A stretch of DNA of 16,308 nt from Pseudomonadota bacterium (lineage in GTDB: Bacteria; Pseudomonadota; Gammaproteobacteria; Burkholderiales; Sulfuriferulaceae), in NCBI GenBank assembly GCA_021790625.1, contig JAJYGL010000133.1, positions 21,713-38,020 on the forward strand, given 5' to 3'. Of this stretch, positions 1 through 7,956 are shown in pieces. Below the pieces are notes generated by a model. It did no database searches. It was not told the origin of the DNA and was given only the letters and a program-made list of their open reading frames with translations. The position numbers and the translations under genes are program-made. Positions within the stretch are counted from its first letter, which is position 1, and each line of letters begins with the position of its first letter.

Positions 1-503
1 CGCTGATCGCACAACAAGCCTTCAAAAATTTCTTCATCCTGCCACTCGGCGCGCGCCAACACCTGCTCCAGACGATTCAGATGTTTGATGCCCGCAAGCC
101 TCGGTTGCCGGGCAAGACGCAACTGACACAAACGTACCATCACCCCCTGATGCGGCCAATCATCAGGATATACCGGTAACGCCGCATAATGCAGCAATCG
201 CGTGGGTGTGGTTACCCCATGTGGCGCATACCCCCGCCGGCCTTCCCCTCGCGTCACGGTCAATTTGACCACGCCCGTATCATGTCGGGCAAGCACGGCA
301 TCGATGTCCTGCTCGAATGACTGTCTGGCAGGACAAACCATATCCAATGCGGCACAATCCTGCGCCAAACGTTCGTATTGGCGTTCCCAATGCAGGATTC
401 GTCCTCGCTGCAGGCGAGTTGTGCGAAAAACGCCATCGCCGTAAGCCAGGCCGCGGTCTTGGGCGCTCACGCAATCAGCAGGCAATCCGTTCACGAGTAT
501 CAT
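1..503 (-). CDS. pabC: Aminodeoxychorismate lyase PabC, partial (C-terminus beyond window)
   Basis: PLP-dependent fold-type IV enzyme that releases pyruvate from 4-amino-4-deoxychorismate to give p-aminobenzoate for folate synthesis. I translated it by hand on the minus strand: 167 residues are present and the frame is open to the window edge. It begins MILVNGLPA. Visible family motifs are DRGLAYGDGVFRT (residues 16-28), VTRGEGRRGYAPHG (83-96) and LAGIKHLNRLEQVLARAEW (136-154). Lys140 in GIKHLNRLEQ is the expected PLP Schiff-base lysine. The ATG overlaps the pabB stop as ATGA, which implies translational coupling. E. coli PabC is about 270 residues, so roughly 100 residues lie outside. Branched-chain or D-amino-acid transaminases share the fold, but the KHLNRLEQ signature and the pabB neighbour make PabC clearly the best call. 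Confidence 0.95.
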   Translation of the reverse strand, partial: MILVNGLPADCVSAQDRGLAYGDGVFRTTRLQRGRILHWERQYERLAQDCAALDMVCPARQSFEQDIDAVLARHDTGVVKLTVTRGEGRRGYAPHGVTTPTRLLHYAALPVYPDDWPHQGVMVRLCQLRLARQPRLAGIKHLNRLEQVLARAEWQDEEIFEGLLCDQ

Positions 504-1816
504 GCCACGATTCCCAATGCGCGCAACATCCCTCTTGCTTTGGCGCGTGTTTCTGCCAATTCACGCACCGCCACCGAATCTGCCACGATGCCCGCGCCGG
601 CAGAAAACCGCAACTGGTCGCCCGTCATGGCGAAGCTGCGAATCAGGATGTTCATGTCCATATCACCATCACGGTTCAAATAACCGAAACTGCCCGTATA
701 AGCACCTCGCGGCGATGATTCCAGTTCACGAATAATCTGCATGGTACGTACTTTCGGACAGCCCGTAATGGTACCACCAGGAAATAACGCGCGCAGCAAG
801 TCGAGCGGAACGATATCCGAACGCAGTTTCCCGCTGACCGTAGATTCAATATGATGCACAAAAGCATATGTGGATATGCCCATCAATTCTTCCACCCGAA
901 TCGAACCGGGAAGGCACACCCGTCCCAAATCATTACGCTCCAGATCGACCAGCATGATATGCTCGGCCCGTTCCTTGGGGTGCGCCAGCAGCGCCGCTCG
1001 CAGCTGATCGTCTTGCCGGGCATCAGTAACCCGGGCAATCGTCCCGGCAATCGGTCGCGTTTCCAATCGCGAACCCTGACGGCGAAACAAACGCTCTGGT
1101 GAAGCGCTCAACAAGGTGTGCTCTGCGGAAAAACGGACACTGGCTGAAAAAGGAGCCGGGTTTACCTGACGCAATAGACGATAAATGGCTTGGGGCGACG
1201 TCTTGACCTTGGCCTGCCAGCGTCGGGACAAATTCACCTGAAAGACATCACCGGCGGTGATATACGCCTGAATTTTTTGCACAGCATCCAAAAACAGATT
1301 CGCATCTTCTTCCGTCATGCCAACAACAGATACCGCATCTACCGCATCATCGGGCAAACGTGGCGGTCGCTGCATGGCGACACACAATTCGCGCAGCATG
1401 ACCTCGTCATCAGCATACACCCATGTCTGACGGCGCACCTTATCCTGTAGCACAGCAGCCGGTATCTGCATCAACACAGCCTGCGGAAAATCATCTTTCC
1501 TGTCCGTCCAGCCAACCACTGTTGGCTCGAAAACGTGCAACGCTTCATAACCCAGATACAACAACCAGCCACCGCGAAACGGCAAATGTGCCAATGTCAG
1601 ATCGGGAGGTTGTTGCGTTACGCGCCAGACATCATGCAAACGCTCAAAAAACTGCGCAAGGTTGTCATCAAAAAATCGTTCCACAGAACCCGGATATGCC
1701 ATCAGCATATCCCAACCCTGCTCCCCTCCGCTTTCCAGCAACACAGGGAACTCAACCGGATGTTGCGCATGATGCGCGAACAAGTCAGGCCAAGTATCCA
1801 GCAGGGCGTAGGGCAT
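500..1816 (-). CDS. pabB: Aminodeoxychorismate synthase component I (PabB)
   Basis: Aminates chorismate to 4-amino-4-deoxychorismate, using ammonia from a glutaminase partner (PabA or TrpG, not in this window). The 438 residues have the chorismate-binding-family layout. There is an N-terminal region with PFRGGWLLYLGYE (79-91). The catalytic domain has GDVFQVNLSRR (189-199), SASPERLF (237-244), LVDLERNDLGRV (289-300), HHIESTVSG (321-329), FPGGTITGCPK (345-355) and GAGIVADS (407-414). The ATG at 1816 is preceded by a GAGG-type ribosome site. It lies 66 bases after fabF and overlaps pabC by four bases. Oddity: residues 255-259 read PIAGT, where E. coli PabB has PIKGT, so Ala257 replaces the lysine that attacks chorismate. 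PIAGT is the TrpE-like form. The N-terminal region and the coupling to pabC still favour PabB over anthranilate synthase. Confidence 0.9.
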   Translation of the reverse strand: MPYALLDTWPDLFAHHAQHPVEFPVLLESGGEQGWDMLMAYPGSVERFFDDNLAQFFERLHDVWRVTQQPPDLTLAHLPFRGGWLLYLGYEALHVFEPTVVGWTDRKDDFPQAVLMQIPAAVLQDKVRRQTWVYADDEVMLRELCVAMQRPPRLPDDAVDAVSVVGMTEEDANLFLDAVQKIQAYITAGDVFQVNLSRRWQAKVKTSPQAIYRLLRQVNPAPFSASVRFSAEHTLLSASPERLFRRQGSRLETRPIAGTIARVTDARQDDQLRAALLAHPKERAEHIMLVDLERNDLGRVCLPGSIRVEELMGISTYAFVHHIESTVSGKLRSDIVPLDLLRALFPGGTITGCPKVRTMQIIRELESSPRGAYTGSFGYLNRDGDMDMNILIRSFAMTGDQLRFSAGAGIVADSVAVRELAETRAKARGMLRALGIVA

Positions 1817-1882
1817 CGCTCATTACCTCACGGAGTTTTCTTTCAGATACCACCGGACAGGCGATGATGATCAGTGGCTGAC

Positions 1883-3121
1883 TCAGACGCGCCGAAATAC
1901 CAATGTCCCGTTCGTGCCACCAAAACCAAACGAGTTGGATAACGCGACATCGATCCGCATGTCACGAGCCACATTGGGTACGAAATCCAAATCACAAGCC
2001 GGATCTTGATTGTCCAGATTAATGGTAGGAGGTGCAATCTGATGATGAACACTCAACGCAGAAAATACCGCTTCCACGCCACCAGCAGCACCCAGCAAAT
2101 GTCCCGTCATGGATTTTGTCGAGCTGATGGCCGTCTGATATGCGGCATCGCCAAGCGCCAGTTTCACGGCGGAAGTCTCTGACAAATCACCCAGCGGAGT
2201 TGATGTGCCATGCGCATTGATATAATCGACTTCGTCGGGATTGACACCGGCATTGCGCAACGCATTGCGCATGCACCGGGCAGCGCCTTCGCCATTTTCC
2301 ATCGGCGCGGTCATATGATAAGCATCACCACTCATGCCAAAACCGACCAGCTCGGCATAAATTTTTGCGCCACGAGCGCGCGCATGCTCGTACTCTTCCA
2401 GCACCAGAACGCCGGCGCCCTCTCCCATGACAAAACCATCGCGATCCTTGTCCCACGGGCGACTGGAAGCGGCCGGGTCATCATTACGCACCGACAAAGC
2501 TCGCGCAGCGGCAAATCCGCCAATACCCAACGGACTCAGCGCTGATTCGGCGCCACCGGCAATCATGATATCCACATCACCATACTCAATCAAACGAGCC
2601 GAATCGCCAATGGCATGTGTGGCTGTAGCGCAGGCCGTGACCATCGCCAGATTTGGCCCTTTGAAGCCATACTGAATCGACAAATTACCCGATATCATAT
2701 TGATGATCGACGCTGGGATAAAAAACGGGGAAATCTTGCGCGCGCCTTGCTGCAAATACGTGCTGTGCGTACTTTCAATCATCGGCAAACCACCAATCCC
2801 CGACCCGATGCTGACCCCAATACGTTCAGCATTGGCTTCCGTCACTTCCAGACCGGAGTCCCGAATTGCTTCCATCCCCGCCACCATGCCAAACTGGATG
2901 AAAAGATCCATACGACGGGCATCTTTGGGATTGAGGTATTGCGTGACATCAAAATCCCGTACTTCGCCCGCAATCTGCGAAGCAAAAGGCGCCGGATCAA
3001 AACGGGTAATCCGGGTAATACCGGACACACCACTCACAATATTGTGCCAACTGGATTCGACCCCTATACCAACAGGGGAAACGATTCCCAGACCAGTAAT
3101 CACGACTCTACGCTTGGACAA
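1883..3121 (-). CDS. fabF: Beta-ketoacyl-ACP synthase II (FabF), TTG start
   Basis: Elongating condensing enzyme of type II fatty acid synthesis. It joins malonyl-ACP to acyl-ACP in the cytoplasm. The thiolase fold is complete: Cys164 in VTACATATHAIG takes the acyl group, His304 in NAHGTSTPLGD and His341 in MTGHLLGAAGG drive decarboxylation, and Lys336 is in SSTKSMTGH. The C-terminus is SFGFGGTNGTLVF. I place the start at TTG 3121 (LSKRRVVITGLG), five bases after a GGAG. This gives 412 residues, the usual FabF length. The frame stays open for 34 more codons up to an ATG at 3223, but that stretch is cysteine- and glycine-rich with no similarity to FabF N-termini. The gene lies 160 bases after acpP with no terminator visible between them, and it precedes pabB. 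Confidence 0.96.
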   Translation of the reverse strand: MSKRRVVITGLGIVSPVGIGVESSWHNIVSGVSGITRITRFDPAPFASQIAGEVRDFDVTQYLNPKDARRMDLFIQFGMVAGMEAIRDSGLEVTEANAERIGVSIGSGIGGLPMIESTHSTYLQQGARKISPFFIPASIINMISGNLSIQYGFKGPNLAMVTACATATHAIGDSARLIEYGDVDIMIAGGAESALSPLGIGGFAAARALSVRNDDPAASSRPWDKDRDGFVMGEGAGVLVLEEYEHARARGAKIYAELVGFGMSGDAYHMTAPMENGEGAARCMRNALRNAGVNPDEVDYINAHGTSTPLGDLSETSAVKLALGDAAYQTAISSTKSMTGHLLGAAGGVEAVFSALSVHHQIAPPTINLDNQDPACDLDFVPNVARDMRIDVALSNSFGFGGTNGTLVFRRV

Positions 3122-3281
3122 GACGTCTCCACCACAACAAACAGCAGCAAAACAAGGTTTTCTGCCAAAACAACCAATGCCTCCGGTTGATTCACGGTTC
3201 CACGATCCTCGAAACCAGACCAAGCCAGAGGCTATCGAAATCGCCCTGCCAACAGCAAGACGATGCGTTCATGACCCCGGA

Positions 3282-3521
3282 TTATTTCGCCTGATGCCCG
3301 TTCACGTAATCCACAGCCTGTTGTACCGTGGTAATCTTTTCCGCTTCTTCATCCGGAATTTCACATTCGAATTCTTCTTCCAGCGCCATCACCAGTTCAA
3401 CCGTGTCCAGAGAATCTGCGCCCAAATCGCCGGCAAAAGAAGATTCCAACTTGATTTCTGCTTCATCAACACCCAACTGCTCAGCGACGATCTTTTTGAC
3501 GCGTTGCTCGATATTTTCCAT
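3282..3521 (-). CDS. acpP: Acyl carrier protein (AcpP)
   Basis: Small acidic carrier that holds growing acyl chains on a 4'-phosphopantetheine arm for all enzymes of this cluster. It has 79 residues. The arm attaches to Ser37 in the GADSLDT motif (34-40), followed by the helix II signature VELVMALEEEF, and PDEEAEKITTV is also typical. The start chosen is MENIEQRVKK at 3521, eight bases after GGGAG. An in-frame ATG five codons upstream lacks a good ribosome site and would add residues not seen in other ACPs. The gene sits between fabG (gap about 209 bases) and fabF. An extended -10 promoter lies just upstream, fitting the high and separate expression known for ACP in other bacteria. Confidence 0.98.
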   Translation of the reverse strand: MENIEQRVKKIVAEQLGVDEAEIKLESSFAGDLGADSLDTVELVMALEEEFECEIPDEEAEKITTVQQAVDYVNGHQAK

Positions 3522-3589
3522 GCAAACCACTCCCAATAATTAACAGCCAAACACTAGGCACCCTTTTGCAACAGACAAAAAGCGTGCCC

Positions 3590-3598
3590 ATTTTAACA
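3590..3598 (-). promoter_or_regulatory. Extended -10 promoter element for acpP
   Basis: On the minus strand the sequence reads TGTTAAAAT, a TGn motif joined to TAAAAT (5 of 6 matches to TATAAT). No good -35 box is seen at 16-18 bases upstream, as is usual for extended -10 promoters. The predicted transcript start near 3583 would give a leader of about 60 bases to the acpP ATG. The whole fabG-acpP gap (3522-3730) contains no other gene. Separate acpP transcription is known in E. coli, but here it is only inferred from the motif. Confidence 0.4.
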
Positions 3599-3730
3599 AA
3601 AATATGCCCCAAAGAATAGAAAAGCAGCAGCTAAATTCAGCAAGCCGTCCTCGTACGTCCAATCGAACAAAAGTTTTACATGAAACAAAAGACCAGCGAA
3701 GGTGCGCGCCAATTTGTGAAAAAACCGGAT

Positions 3731-4483
3731 TCAATCCATATACATTCCGCCATTGACGTGCAGGGTTGCTCCCGTTATATATCCCGCCGCGTCCGACGCC
3801 AGAAAATCCACCGCGTGCGCCACATCGGCCACATCCCCCAAGCGCCCAAGCGGAATCAGACCAATCAAGTCGCTACGCGCTTTTTCCGGCAAGGTGCGGG
3901 TCATATCCGTATCAATGAAACCCGGTGCAACACAATTCACCGTAATCTGGCGACTGCCCACCTCACGCGCCAGTGATTTGGAAAAACCGATCATACCTGC
4001 CTTGGCAGCAGCATAGTTCGTCTGCCCGGCATTACCCATCACGCCGACAACCGAGGCAATGTTGATAATCCGTCCATATTGCGCTTTCATCATAGCACGC
4101 AATACGGCACGGGATAGACGGAATACTGAGGTCAGATTGGTATCAATAATCTCATCCCAAGCGCTATCTTTCATGCGCATCAACAAATCATCGCGGGTAA
4201 TACCGGCATTATTAATCAATATCGATACATTCCCGACCCGACGGATGATATCTTCCAATGCTGCATCGACACTGGCCTGACTGGCAACATCGAGCAACAT
4301 GCCATGGCCTGCCAGGCCTTGCTGGGCGAGATATTCGCTGATAGCCTCACCCCCTTTTTCACTGGTTGCCGTGCCAATGACATAACAACCACTGCGCGCC
4401 AACTGCAAGGCAATCGCCCGACCTATCCCTCGACTGGCGCCTGTCACCAGTGCCACACGTGTCGATATCTGTGTAGATAACAT
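3731..4483 (-). CDS. fabG: 3-oxoacyl-ACP reductase (FabG)
   Basis: NADPH-dependent short-chain dehydrogenase/reductase that reduces 3-oxoacyl-ACP to 3-hydroxyacyl-ACP, the first reduction of each elongation round. The 250 residues show the Rossmann motif TGASRGIG (14-21), NNAG (91-94), the catalytic Ser144 in NIASVVGV, and Tyr157 and Lys161 in the YxxxK motif (YAAAK). VAPGFIDTDMT and the C-terminal HVNGGMYM are FabG hallmarks. I start at ATG 4483, which shares one base with the fabD stop (TGATG) and follows a perfect AGGAGG. An ATG eight codons upstream at 4507 lies inside fabD without a ribosome site. Its position between fabD and acpP separates it from the many other SDR enzymes. Confidence 0.97.
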   Translation of the reverse strand: MLSTQISTRVALVTGASRGIGRAIALQLARSGCYVIGTATSEKGGEAISEYLAQQGLAGHGMLLDVASQASVDAALEDIIRRVGNVSILINNAGITRDDLLMRMKDSAWDEIIDTNLTSVFRLSRAVLRAMMKAQYGRIINIASVVGVMGNAGQTNYAAAKAGMIGFSKSLAREVGSRQITVNCVAPGFIDTDMTRTLPEKARSDLIGLIPLGRLGDVADVAHAVDFLASDAAGYITGATLHVNGGMYMD

Positions 4484-5484
4484 CACGCCTCCTGTTTTAA
4501 CAGACATTCACTCAACTCTTGCAAGCTGGCAGGTGTCGTCAACGCAACCACCTGCATATCCGCTTCGATACGTTTCATCAGCCCGGCCAGTACCTTGCCG
4601 GGACCACATTCCGCCACTTGTACGACACCATCGGACGCCATTTTTGCCACGGTTTCCACCCAACGCACCGGCGAATACAATTGCCGCGCCAGTGCATCCC
4701 GAATCTGTTGTGGGTCACGATATGCCGCCACATCGGCGTTATGCAACACAGGAATCACGGGCACAGACACCGCAACCTCTGCCAGCGCACCGGCAAGCGT
4801 TTGCGCTGCCGGACGCATCAACGCACAATGCGACGGCACCGAAACGGGCAACAACAACGCCCGTTTCGCACCCCGTTCCTTGGCCAATGCCATCCCGCGC
4901 TCAACAGCCAGTCGATGCCCCGCTATCACTACTTGACCAGGAGAATTGTAATTGACCGCCTCCAGCACCAGATGCTCTGCCGCCTCCTGACAAACAGCGC
5001 GCACCGTCACATCGTCCAATCCAAGAATAGCTGCCATGGCGCCCGTATTTTCAGGCACCGCCGATTGCATCAAATCGGCACGCAGCCGCACCAACCGCAA
5101 GGCGTCGGAAAAATCGAGCGCGCCGGCAACCACCAGCGCGGCATATTCACCCAGACTATGTCCTGCCGTAACGGCTGGCATAGCGCCGCCCTGTTCCCGC
5201 CACGCGCGGAATATTGCCACGTCAGCAGCCAGCATCGCGGGTTGCGTATTCACCGTCAGATTCAGCGTTTCCAACGGGCCTTCGGTCACCATCTGCCAGA
5301 GATTCTCACCCAACGCATCAGATGCCTGCACAAACGTATCGCGTACCACTGGCACATCTGACCACGCTTGCATCATACCTACCGACTGCGAGCCCTGCCC
5401 TGGAAAAACCAATGCAAAACCAGTCGAATCATACTGATCGTTCCTGCTCATGCTCATACTCATGCTTGTATTCACACCATCCAT
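4483..5484 (-). CDS. fabD: Malonyl-CoA:ACP transacylase (FabD)
   Basis: Moves malonyl from CoA to ACP, supplying FabH and FabF. Motifs, numbered from the longest start: LVFPGQGSQSVGM (25-37), the nucleophile Ser110 in TAGHSLGEYAAL, Arg135 that binds the malonyl carboxylate (VRLRADLMQ), GAMAAILG, the catalytic His219 in VPSHCALM, and ECGPGKVL near the end. Length is 333 residues from ATG 5484, against about 309 in E. coli. That start overlaps fabH by 13 bases and has no clear ribosome site. Three further in-frame ATGs at 5463, 5457 and 5451 (MSMSMSRN) sit in a six-base tandem repeat and bring the length closer to the family. The gene itself is certain and only the start is not. Confidence 0.95.
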   Translation of the reverse strand: MDGVNTSMSMSMSRNDQYDSTGFALVFPGQGSQSVGMMQAWSDVPVVRDTFVQASDALGENLWQMVTEGPLETLNLTVNTQPAMLAADVAIFRAWREQGGAMPAVTAGHSLGEYAALVVAGALDFSDALRLVRLRADLMQSAVPENTGAMAAILGLDDVTVRAVCQEAAEHLVLEAVNYNSPGQVVIAGHRLAVERGMALAKERGAKRALLLPVSVPSHCALMRPAAQTLAGALAEVAVSVPVIPVLHNADVAAYRDPQQIRDALARQLYSPVRWVETVAKMASDGVVQVAECGPGKVLAGLMKRIEADMQVVALTTPASLQELSECLLKQEA

Positions 5485-6443
5485 TTTATCAGTGCCGATC
5501 CCCAGGTAAACCCGCCGCCAAACGCTTCCAGCAGCAAAGTGTCTCCCTTTTTGATACGCCCATCCCGCACAGCCGTATCCAGCGCCAGCGGCACCGAAGC
5601 AGCGGAAGTGTTGGCATGCCGATCGACCGTCACGACCACCCTGTCCATTGACATACCCAATTTTTTTGCCGTCGCCCCGATAATACGAATATTGGCCTGA
5701 TGCGGCACCAACCAGGTAATATCATCTTTTTGCAACCCGTTTTTTTCCAGTGTTTCATCGACGATTTCGTCCAGCGTTCTGACTGCAAAACGAAATACCG
5801 CATTCCCCTGCATACGCACGGCGCAACTACCACCATCCGGCGCAGAACCCGCGTGCAGCAAATCACGATAACGACCATCGGCGTGCAAGTGCGTTGCCAA
5901 AACACCCGGCGTATCACTGACGCGCAAAATAACCGCGCCAGCACCATCACCCCACAGGATGCAATTGCTCCGATCATTCCAGTCAGTAATGCGCGACATG
6001 ACATCTGCGCCAATCACCAAGGCACAGCGCGCCTGCCCGGCACGAATAAAGTTATCTGCCGTCGACAACGCATAAATGAAGCCACTACACACAGCCTGCA
6101 AATCAAAAGCCGGGCAGCGATTGACGATACCGAGTTTTTGTTGCACCAGACAGGCAACACTTGGAAAAACCAGATCCGGGGTCGTGGTCGCCACCACAAT
6201 AAGATCGATCTCCGCCGCATCGATACCCGATGCAGCAATGGCCTGCGATGCTGCGGCACAGGCAAGATCACTGGTGTTCTGCCCTTCGGAAACCAGATGT
6301 CGCTGATGAATGCCTGTGCGTTCCACAATCCATTCATGGCTTGTGTCGATTCGTTCAGCGAGTTCATGATTGGTAACGATGCGCTCTGGTAGTGCGCTTC
6401 CCGTTCCTGCAATGATAGAAAAAAAAGTCAATTCAGGCTGCAT
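5472..6443 (-). CDS. fabH: Beta-ketoacyl-ACP synthase III (FabH)
   Basis: Starts fatty acid synthesis by condensing acetyl-CoA with malonyl-ACP. The 323 residues contain the complete triad: Cys119 in LQAVCSGFIYAL, His248 in LVPHQANIRI and Asn278 in DRHANTSAAS. Other family features are SHEWIVERTGI near residue 40, TTTPDLVFPS (86-95), LWGDGAGAV (163-171) and the terminal EAFGGGFTWGSALI. The ATG at 6443 overlaps the plsX stop by 11 bases and the gene overlaps fabD at the other end, so translation is probably coupled. No strong ribosome site is visible in front, only AGG immediately before the ATG. The intact Cys-His-Asn triad points to KAS III rather than the related 3-oxoacyl synthases lacking it. 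Confidence 0.96.
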   Translation of the reverse strand: MQPELTFFSIIAGTGSALPERIVTNHELAERIDTSHEWIVERTGIHQRHLVSEGQNTSDLACAAASQAIAASGIDAAEIDLIVVATTTPDLVFPSVACLVQQKLGIVNRCPAFDLQAVCSGFIYALSTADNFIRAGQARCALVIGADVMSRITDWNDRSNCILWGDGAGAVILRVSDTPGVLATHLHADGRYRDLLHAGSAPDGGSCAVRMQGNAVFRFAVRTLDEIVDETLEKNGLQKDDITWLVPHQANIRIIGATAKKLGMSMDRVVVTVDRHANTSAASVPLALDTAVRDGRIKKGDTLLLEAFGGGFTWGSALIKWMV

Positions 6444-7467
6444 CCTGTTGTGCTATATGTTGTGCCATAGCCATTTTTTCGCTGATACGCTCTAACACCG
6501 CCTCGCGCACTTCATGCACAGCGCGATCAATGGCCTGTTCAAATGAAAAACGATCTGCCCCGCCATGGCTCTTGATCACCACGCCGCGCAATCCCAGTAA
6601 AGTTGCTCCATTATAACGGCGGGGGTCCACCCGCCGTTTGAAAGCATTCAATACCGGCCAGGCAATAACAGCAGCAACACGCCGCAAAAAATGGCGGGAA
6701 AATTCTTCCCGCAGCATCGTTGACACCATCTTTGCCAAACCTTCCGATGTCTTTAGCGCCACGTTACCAACAAAGCCATCACAAACGACGACATCAGTCG
6801 TCCCTTTGTAAATGTCATCGCCTTCCACGTTGCCATAAAAATTCAATCCGCTACGCCGCAACAATTCGGATGCCCGTTTGACGGTTTCATTACCCTTGAT
6901 CTCTTCTTCACCAATGTTGAGCAAACCAACGCTAGGCGCCTCCTTGCGATCCATCGCGGAAACCAGCACGGAACCCATGACCGCAAATTGCAAAAGATGT
7001 TCGGGCGTGCAATCGACATTCGCACCCAGGTCGAGCATGACCACCCTACCCTGCATGGTAGGCAGTTCACTGGCAATCGCCGGGCGTTCGATGCCAGGCA
7101 GCATCTTCAGTACGAATCGCGCCGTTGCCATCAACGCCCCGGTATTACCCGCTGACACACAGGCCGCTGCCTCACCACTTTTGACCAGATCAATGGCAAT
7201 ACGCATGGAAGACTGTTTTTTGCTGCGCATGGCAAGCGCGGGAGATTCATCCATTTCCACCACCTGCTCCGCATGGCAAATGCGCAGACGCTCATGCGCA
7301 ACTGCCCGCCGGGCACGCAAAGCCTGCTCAATCGCGCCTTGCTGCCCGACCAGAATGATAACCAAATCCGGATCGCGCTGCACACAACGCAACGCCGCGG
7401 CTACCGTCACTCGCGGCCCATGGTCGCCACCCATGGCATCAACGGCAACAGTGACACATTCACCCAT
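6433..7467 (-). CDS. plsX: Phosphate acyltransferase (PlsX)
   Basis: Converts acyl-ACP and phosphate to acyl-phosphate, the donor for PlsY in phosphatidic acid synthesis, so it links the fab genes to membrane lipid supply. It is a peripheral membrane enzyme in other bacteria. The 344 residues carry the PlsX signatures VAVDAMGGDHGP (7-18), CVSAGNTGALMA, MLDLGANVDC, VGLLNIGEEEIKGNE, NFYGNVEG, VVVCDGFVGNVALKTSEG and GLRGVVIKSHGGA. ATG 7467 is preceded by GGGG at six bases, a weak but acceptable site. The gap to rpmF is 70 bases and contains a small hairpin. It overlaps fabH by 11 bases. Confidence 0.97.
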   Translation of the reverse strand: MGECVTVAVDAMGGDHGPRVTVAAALRCVQRDPDLVIILVGQQGAIEQALRARRAVAHERLRICHAEQVVEMDESPALAMRSKKQSSMRIAIDLVKSGEAAACVSAGNTGALMATARFVLKMLPGIERPAIASELPTMQGRVVMLDLGANVDCTPEHLLQFAVMGSVLVSAMDRKEAPSVGLLNIGEEEIKGNETVKRASELLRRSGLNFYGNVEGDDIYKGTTDVVVCDGFVGNVALKTSEGLAKMVSTMLREEFSRHFLRRVAAVIAWPVLNAFKRRVDPRRYNGATLLGLRGVVIKSHGGADRFSFEQAIDRAVHEVREAVLERISEKMAMAQHIAQQDAA

Positions 7468-7512
7468 ACAAGCCCCAGTCTCAGCAATGGCTGTTCATGA
7501 CGCCCGAAACTG

Positions 7513-7526
7513 ATCTGCCAGCAGAT
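7513..7526 (-). other. Short hairpin between rpmF and plsX
   Basis: The 70-base rpmF-plsX gap contains ATCTGC-TG-GCAGAT on the minus strand, six perfect pairs with a two-base loop. No T-tract follows, so it does not look like an intrinsic terminator. It could be an RNA processing or stability element separating abundant L32 message from plsX, but this is inference from position only. Confidence 0.3.
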
Positions 7527-7537
7527 TGCCGGAAATA

Positions 7538-7717
7538 TCATTCACCTTTGGTGGCAATCACCTTGCGGCCACGATAAAAACCGTTCGGACTGATATGATG
7601 ACGCAAATGCACTTCACCAGTCACCGGTTCCACAGCCAGTGGCGGATTGACCAGAAAATCGTGCGCACGATGCATTCCACGTTTGGAAGGGGATTTTTTG
7701 TTCTGTTGCACAGCCAT
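7538..7717 (-). CDS. rpmF: 50S ribosomal protein L32 (RpmF)
   Basis: Small structural protein of the large ribosomal subunit. The 59 residues begin MAVQQNKKSPSKRGMHRAHD and end RHHISPNGFYRGRKVI plus a short tail, matching the gammaproteobacterial-type L32 without zinc-binding cysteines. The start at 7717 follows GGAG by nine bases. The frame stays open for 34 more codons upstream, but those residues are unlike L32 and the promoter -10 lies within that stretch. It is the first gene of the plsX-fab operon, as in E. coli. The usual upstream partner yceD (DUF177) is not present before it. Confidence 0.98.
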   Translation of the reverse strand: MAVQQNKKSPSKRGMHRAHDFLVNPPLAVEPVTGEVHLRHHISPNGFYRGRKVIATKGE

Positions 7718-7790
7718 GATAAAATACTCCAGTATTGTCCGTAATCGATTTGTCACAACACCGCGACAATCGCCACGACAAAAAAAGACA

Positions 7791-7819
7791 ATGATATAAT
7801 TTGGCTTGGCGTTTGTCAA
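7791..7819 (-). promoter_or_regulatory. Sigma-70 promoter for rpmF-plsX-fab operon
   Basis: Reading leftward, a perfect TTGACA (7814-7819) is separated by 17 bases from TATCAT (7791-7796, 5 of 6 matches). A transcript start near 7784 gives a leader of about 66 bases before the rpmF ATG. It is the best promoter match I found in the window and sits in front of its longest operon. Confidence 0.8.
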
Positions 7820-7839
7820 AATTTATGGAAAAATTTGCC

Positions 7840-7884
7840 TGATATTCATGCTATTCAAATATCACCGGCTCAAATATCACCGGC
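7840..7884. repeat. Tandem 15-base repeat plus inverted half upstream of the rpmF promoter
   Basis: Two exact head-to-tail copies of the 15-mer GCCGGTGATATTTGA (minus-strand reading) occupy 7870-7884 and 7855-7869. Nine bases further lies an inverted partial copy, ATATCAGGC, so TGATATT (7840-7846) pairs with AATATCA in both copies. The block spans about -56 to -100 relative to the predicted rpmF start, the place where activators often bind. A regulator is inferred and cannot be named. Confidence 0.6.
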
Positions 7885-7956
7885 AAAGAATCGCCGCAGA
7901 AATTTTTCATGAATACCCTTCATGGATAACCCAATACATTTTCGGCGAAACCTGAA

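Noticed and set aside
2700..3539. Long plus-strand frame opposite fabF and acpP
   Set aside because: Antisense shadow of well-supported genes, with no recognisable domain and no ribosome site.
4519..5361. 280-codon plus-strand frame opposite fabD
   Set aside because: Composition rich in His/Arg/Gln, as expected of a shadow frame; fabD on the other strand is certain.
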